From contig JAWKHI010000047.1 in assembly GCA_041394885.1 (NCBI GenBank), positions 1 to 53,134 of the forward strand: 53,134 bases of DNA, in the 5' to 3' direction. Position numbers and translations under genes: made by a program. The notes under the pieces were generated by a model, which was not told the DNA's origin, did not search any database, and was given only the letters and a program-made list of their open reading frames with translations. The stretch's first letter is position 1, and each line of letters starts with the position of its first letter. Shown one piece after another: positions 49,891 to 53,134 of this stretch. Origin of the DNA: DSOI01 sp041394885 (GTDB taxonomy: Bacteria; Acidobacteriota; Terriglobia; Bryobacterales; Bryobacteraceae).

Positions 49891-52518
49891 GTGACCATGC
49901 TCATGGCGCTCGTCATCCCGTTGCTCGCGGCCAAATGCCTGTCGTGCCACGACGCCAAGGTGAAGACGGCGGGGCTGGATCTGTCGACGCGGGAAGCCAT
50001 GCTCGCGGGCGGAAAGAGCGGGCCCGCGGTGGTGGTGGGCAATGCCAAAGCGTCGCGGCTGTATCGCTACGTGGAGGAAGGCAAGATGCCTCCCGGGCGC
50101 CGATTGGCTCCGGAGGAAGTGGCGGCGGTCGGCGAATGGATCGCCGGCGGGGCGCAATTTGAAAAGCCAGCGTCGCGGGGCGAGTGGTGGTCCCTGCAGT
50201 CCCCTGTCACTCCGGACGTGCCAACGATGGAAGGAGCGCGACACCCTATCGATGCGTTCCTTCTGGCGAAGCTGCGGGAGAAGGGTCTCGATTTCGCCCC
50301 GGAGGCGGATGGCCGTACGCTGAGGCGGCGGCTGCACTTTACGCTCACCGGGCTGCCACCGGGTCCGGACGAGGCGGACGAGTCTTATGACGCCGCGGTG
50401 AACCGGTTGCTCGCGTCACCGCAGTACGCCGAGCGGTGGGCGCGGCATTGGCTGGATGTGGTCCGGTTCGGGGAGACCGATGGCGGCGAGCACAACAACG
50501 AACGGCTGACGGCGTGGAAATACAGAGATTACGTGATCGACGCTTTCCGGCGGGACAAACCGTACGATCAGTTCGTGCGGGAACAGGTTGCCGGCGATGC
50601 GATCGATCCGCACGACGCCAAACTGGTGGCCGCCACGGGCTTTCTTGTGGCTGGGCCCTGGGACTCGGTGACCAAGCAGATCAATCGCGACGAGATGTTC
50701 CGCAAGACAATTCGCCAGGACGAGCTCGACGACTTTGTCACGACGACCTTCGCGACCTTTCAAGGGCTGACGGTGGGCTGCGCGCGGTGCCACGATCACA
50801 AGTTCGACCCGATTCCGACCCGCGACTATTACAGGCTGACGGCGGTGTTCCGCGGTGTCACCTATGGCGAACGCGCCATCTACACCGAGGCGCAGAAGAA
50901 GGATCACGACGCACTGACGGCGCCGCATCGCAAGGAACTGGCGCGGATTCGTGCGGCGCTGGGTGAAATCGAAGCACCGGTGCGGACGCGGCTGCTGCGG
51001 GCCAGGTACGAAGCAGCGGAGTTCGGGCGCAAGGGGAAGCACCTTCCGGTGAATCCGATTTTCAACCGGAACACCTTCGAAGCGGTGAAAGCGCGGCGGT
51101 TCCGGTTCGTGATTACGGCGCAGCAGGGCAAGTCCGCACCGGGAGTAGAGCACCTGGAATTGATGCCGGCGGGTCTCGCGGTCGAAAACTGGCGGGGCAC
51201 GGCGGCGGCGACCGACGACAAGCCACAAACGATCGAGATCGAAGCGCCGGGCGAGGTGACGGTGAGCGAGATCCGGTGGTGGGCCGATGGCGTAACAGGC
51301 AAGACAGACGGTGCGCCGCGGGTGTATCGTCTGGAAGCAGCGGGCGCGGGAGGAGAATGGAGCGCGATCGGCGGTGCGATCGATCACGATTCGGCGGTGG
51401 AGTTTCTGCTGCCGACGGTGACACCGGAGGAACTCGCAGCCGCGATCGGGCCGGAATCGCGATCGCGGCACGCCGCGCTCCTCGCGGAGCAGCAGCAGGC
51501 GGAACAGGACCTGGCGCGAATCCCGAAGCTCGAATCGGCGCACGCGGCCTACCCGGAGCCGGCGATGACGGCGGCGCACTTGCTGGACCGGGGGTCCGTG
51601 GCCCGGCCGCTCGAAGAGCTGTCGCCGGGCGCATTGACTTGCATCGGCCAACTGCCGTCCGATCTGGCGGCCAAGACGTCCACCGATTCCGAGCGAAGGC
51701 TGGCGTTGGCGGCGTGGCTGACCGACCGGCGCAACCCGCTGACGGCGCGTGTGATCGTGAACCGGATCTGGGCGTGGCATTTCGGCGCGGGGCTGGTGAA
51801 CACGCCGTCGGATTTCGGGGTGAACGGAGACAAGCCGTCGCACCCGGAATTGCTGGATTGGCTGGCCACGGGATTCATGGACCACGGATGGTCCATCGCC
51901 TGGCTCCAGCGGCAGATTCTGGCAACGCGGGCATGGAAGCAGTCGGCGGCCTACGATGAAAAAGGGCAGGCGGCCGATGCGGCTAATCGTCTGCTGTGGC
52001 ACCGGCCACTGCAGCGCATGGATGCGGAAACGCTTCGCGATTCTCTGCTGGCGGTGTCGGGATCGCTCAACACGGAATCGGGGGGGGAGAGCGTCTGGCT
52101 GCACAAGAACAAGGCCTCGGGGAGCTACCTTTATTTCGCCGCCGACGAGAACGACCCCGCGCGCTGGCGGAGGAGCATCTACCGGTTTGTGGTGCGCGGA
52201 GGCCAGCGGCTGTTCATGGATTCCTTCGATTGCCCCGATCCGGCGGTGGCGACGCCGCAGCGGAGCATCTCCAACACGCCGGTGCAGGCGCTCACGCTAC
52301 TGAACAATTCGTTCGTTCTGCGGCAAGCGGAGTTGCTGGCGGCGCGGGCGGAGCGCGAGTCCGGCGGCGACCGCGTGGGGCGGGTGTACCGGATCCTGTT
52401 TCAGCGGAATCCGACGGCGGGCGAGCGCGATCTGGCCCGCGCGTTCCTGGCGGGCAACAGCTTCGCGCTTTATTGCCGGGCGCTTGTGAATACCAACGAG
52501 TTCGTCTATGTCCCGTAG
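49891..52518 (+). CDS. DUF1549/DUF1553 (PSD1) protein with an N-terminal cytochrome-like motif
   Basis: An 875-residue protein of the planctomycete/acidobacterial PSD1 class. A short N-terminal cytochrome c-like module (PSCyt1) has C-L-S-C-H for covalent heme and a later GKMPPG. It is followed by the PSCyt2/DUF1549 domain (about 110-320; RLLASPQYAERWARHWLDVVRF, GCARCHDHKFDPI) and the C-terminal DUF1553/PSD1 domain (about 590-860; RNPLTARVIVNRIWAWHFG, RMDAETLRDSLLAVSG, NTPVQALTLLNN). The second C-x-x-C-H could also bind heme. These proteins are secreted and often sit beside DUF1501 genes, but none follows here. The first about 12 residues are a poor signal peptide. GTG 49891 or ATG 49897 may be the start, or the real start is further upstream in another frame. 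The function of the family is unknown. Confidence 0.85.
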   Translation: MTMLMALVIPLLAAKCLSCHDAKVKTAGLDLSTREAMLAGGKSGPAVVVGNAKASRLYRYVEEGKMPPGRRLAPEEVAAVGEWIAGGAQFEKPASRGEWWSLQSPVTPDVPTMEGARHPIDAFLLAKLREKGLDFAPEADGRTLRRRLHFTLTGLPPGPDEADESYDAAVNRLLASPQYAERWARHWLDVVRFGETDGGEHNNERLTAWKYRDYVIDAFRRDKPYDQFVREQVAGDAIDPHDAKLVAATGFLVAGPWDSVTKQINRDEMFRKTIRQDELDDFVTTTFATFQGLTVGCARCHDHKFDPIPTRDYYRLTAVFRGVTYGERAIYTEAQKKDHDALTAPHRKELARIRAALGEIEAPVRTRLLRARYEAAEFGRKGKHLPVNPIFNRNTFEAVKARRFRFVITAQQGKSAPGVEHLELMPAGLAVENWRGTAAATDDKPQTIEIEAPGEVTVSEIRWWADGVTGKTDGAPRVYRLEAAGAGGEWSAIGGAIDHDSAVEFLLPTVTPEELAAAIGPESRSRHAALLAEQQQAEQDLARIPKLESAHAAYPEPAMTAAHLLDRGSVARPLEELSPGALTCIGQLPSDLAAKTSTDSERRLALAAWLTDRRNPLTARVIVNRIWAWHFGAGLVNTPSDFGVNGDKPSHPELLDWLATGFMDHGWSIAWLQRQILATRAWKQSAAYDEKGQAADAANRLLWHRPLQRMDAETLRDSLLAVSGSLNTESGGESVWLHKNKASGSYLYFAADENDPARWRRSIYRFVVRGGQRLFMDSFDCPDPAVATPQRSISNTPVQALTLLNNSFVLRQAELLAARAERESGGDRVGRVYRILFQRNPTAGERDLARAFLAGNSFALYCRALVNTNEFVYVP

Positions 52519-53134
52519 GAACGTGAAGCGTCTTTTGATCGCGGGCGCGGCGTTGGCCGCGCTGCTGCCGCCGGCGTTCGCCTTCGGACCGCTGTTGCCG
52601 TGGTCACCGGTGCATCCTGGTTTTGCGGAATTGCGAATGGCGCGGGGGCGGGTGCTCTATCCGGCGGGTACATCCCTTCCCCCGGCGTACCGGGATCTGG
52701 ACGCGATGGTGGCCGAAGCGGAAGCTTTCCACGGCTACCGCGCCTCCAGCCCGATCCATGTGGTGGTGAGCGGGAGTTGGGGTGCATTCCGCCGGTCCGT
52801 ACCATGGATTCGGGGGACGGGGGTGGGCGCGGTCACGTTGCTCACCGGGGACGCCATCTACATCACGCCGGCGGTGGAGGCGGGCCATCGCGATCACGGC
52901 GAGTATTTGCGGCATGAGTTGTCCCACGCAGTACTGGCGCAGAACGGCGCCATCGCCAATTCATTCCGATACTCGAAGCGGTATTGGGCGTACGAGGGTT
53001 TGGCGGTTTGGTTCGGGCGGCAGAAGTCGTATGTGACGCAGGAGGAATTCTTCGCTGGGGCACCGGAGCTGGGCGTGGCGCGGCATCTGGTCTCCGATGT
53101 GCCGGAGGCGAGCATCCGCTACCGGTACATCGTG
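52508..53134 (+). CDS. Exported gluzincin-type metallopeptidase, cut by the window edge
   Basis: The reading frame is open from ATG 52508 to the last base, giving 209 residues with the C-terminus missing. A signal peptide (MSRRNVKRLLIAGAALAALLPPAFA) is followed by a region ending in the zinc motif H-E-L-S-H (136-140). After 23 residues comes Y-E-G-L-A-V-W with Glu163, the gluzincin third ligand (peptidase MA/M1-like). The spacing and flanking aromatics fit active enzymes. The ATG lies 11 bases inside the PSD1 gene, so the two are translationally coupled. The substrate is unknown. Confidence 0.8.
   Translation, partial: MSRRNVKRLLIAGAALAALLPPAFAFGPLLPWSPVHPGFAELRMARGRVLYPAGTSLPPAYRDLDAMVAEAEAFHGYRASSPIHVVVSGSWGAFRRSVPWIRGTGVGAVTLLTGDAIYITPAVEAGHRDHGEYLRHELSHAVLAQNGAIANSFRYSKRYWAYEGLAVWFGRQKSYVTQEEFFAGAPELGVARHLVSDVPEASIRYRYIV

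Overview
The window reads as one contiguous stretch of a GC-rich Gram-negative chromosome, most likely an acidobacterium of the Solibacter/Bryobacter type. The signs are a VWFA-related protein of the acidobacterial kind, a large Oar-like TonB-dependent receptor with an N-terminal carboxypeptidase-regulatory domain, a DUF1549/DUF1553 (PSD1) cytochrome protein, an ECF sigma factor beside a TPR-tailed Ser/Thr kinase, two PEP-CTERM proteins and many secreted TPR proteins. No rRNA, tRNA, CRISPR array, insertion sequence or prophage was seen. Taxonomy is inferred from gene content only.

Layout. 100-4310 (minus): ECF sigma factor, PEP-CTERM protein and receptor-type Ser/Thr kinase, in that transcription order, with a 19-bp perfect palindrome just before the sigma gene. 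4413-7483 (plus): nitrilase-type hydrolase, GNAT acetyltransferase, ComF-like phosphoribosyltransferase and HNH endonuclease, with two 4-base overlaps. 7658-11044: TonB-dependent receptor. 11053-14109 (minus): PadR regulator overlapping a Wzz-like two-TM protein, a sulfatase and a SEC-C mini-protein. 14368-25967 (plus): TPR protein, subtilase, PQQ-type propeller, GH63-like glycosidase, thioredoxin-like protein, two more secreted TPR-type proteins and RNase III. 25985-30462 (minus): beta-barrel protein, DinB, SDR and TetR genes, then a CPBP protease with a BamE-like secreted protein. 30495-39317: a frameshifted DUF3604 gene, aminotransferase V, a spondin-domain PEP-CTERM protein, a VOC protein, a DksA/TraR-type zinc finger, the VWA protein, a decayed amidohydrolase and a serine hydrolase. 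39321-48308 (minus): gatB, a small TPR protein and a 2,256-residue gene. 48319-49772: two overlapping decayed secreted-protein genes. 49891-53134 (plus): the PSD1 protein and a metallopeptidase cut by the window edge.

The most striking item is the 2,256-residue protein. Its N-terminal two thirds are TamB/AsmA-like, with an inner-membrane anchor and a DUF490-type C-terminal domain. They run without a break into a complete Omp85 (BamA-like) module with about five POTRA domains and a 16-strand-type barrel ending in Phe. One polypeptide would therefore join the inner membrane, the periplasm and the outer-membrane insertase. The small TPR gene upstream and the BamE-like and beta-barrel genes elsewhere in the window fit a general envelope-biogenesis theme.

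Other themes are gene decay or sequence error (four broken genes), several genes whose start codon lies 6-8 nt after a -10-like hexamer with no ribosome-binding site (possible leaderless mRNAs), and several structured leaders. No intergenic gap exceeds about 260 bases.
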